From Ichthyophonus hoferi (Eukaryota > Opisthokonta > Ichthyosporea > Ichthyophonida > Ichthyophonidae), in NCBI GenBank assembly GCA_002751075.1, contig NAOQ01000367.1:1-34879 (forward strand): DNA of 34,879 bases, written 5' to 3'. This document shows positions 34,875-34,879 of this stretch, piece after piece; positions within the stretch are counted from its first letter, which is position 1; every line of letters starts with the position of its first letter. The translations under genes were made by a program, and so were the position numbers. Under the pieces are notes generated by a model. The model worked only from the letters and a program-made list of their open reading frames with translations. It was not told where the DNA came from and did not search any database.

Positions 34875-34879
34875 GTTTA

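Overview
The window looks like AT-rich nuclear DNA from an early-branching animal. A demosponge is my best guess, because the genes are compact, many introns are only 50-150 nt, and the proteins sit close to their animal orthologues. That placement is inference; no lineage marker was tested. Six conserved protein genes can be read exon by exon with consistent splice phases. A seventh, unidentified gene runs off the left edge.

Layout from left to right: 1-505, 3' part of an unidentified minus-strand gene. 2036-3841 (minus), eEF1B beta-type exchange factor, 6 exons. 4428-5230, a 0.8 kb imperfect palindrome resembling a foldback element or MITE. About 7431-9330, a decayed stretch that may be a Ty1/copia-like fossil. 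10909-13498 (minus), NUBP1, 9 exons, divergent from 14434-17711 (plus), a B3GAT-type glucuronosyltransferase, 6 exons. 17712-21010, a 3.3 kb AT-rich gap. 21011-24662 (plus), a class I histone deacetylase (HDAC1/2 type), 12 exons. 26094-31346 (plus), NAE1, the regulatory half of the NEDD8-activating enzyme, 18 exons. 31393-32553 (minus), B3GNTL1, 2 exons, convergent with NAE1 and only 46 bp from its stop codon. 32554-34879, no supported gene.

The genes serve unrelated housekeeping roles: translation elongation, cytosolic Fe-S assembly, glycosaminoglycan linker synthesis, chromatin deacetylation, neddylation and a putative glycosyltransfer. I see no operon or functional cluster. What several share is promoter style: paired CCAAT boxes lie upstream of HDAC, of NAE1, and between NUBP1 and B3GAT. 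The most checkable unusual points are two GC-AG introns fixed by reading phase and homology, the large palindrome, lineage-specific changes in the HDAC, and the tight convergent NAE1/B3GNTL1 pair. I found no convincing new multi-gene system.
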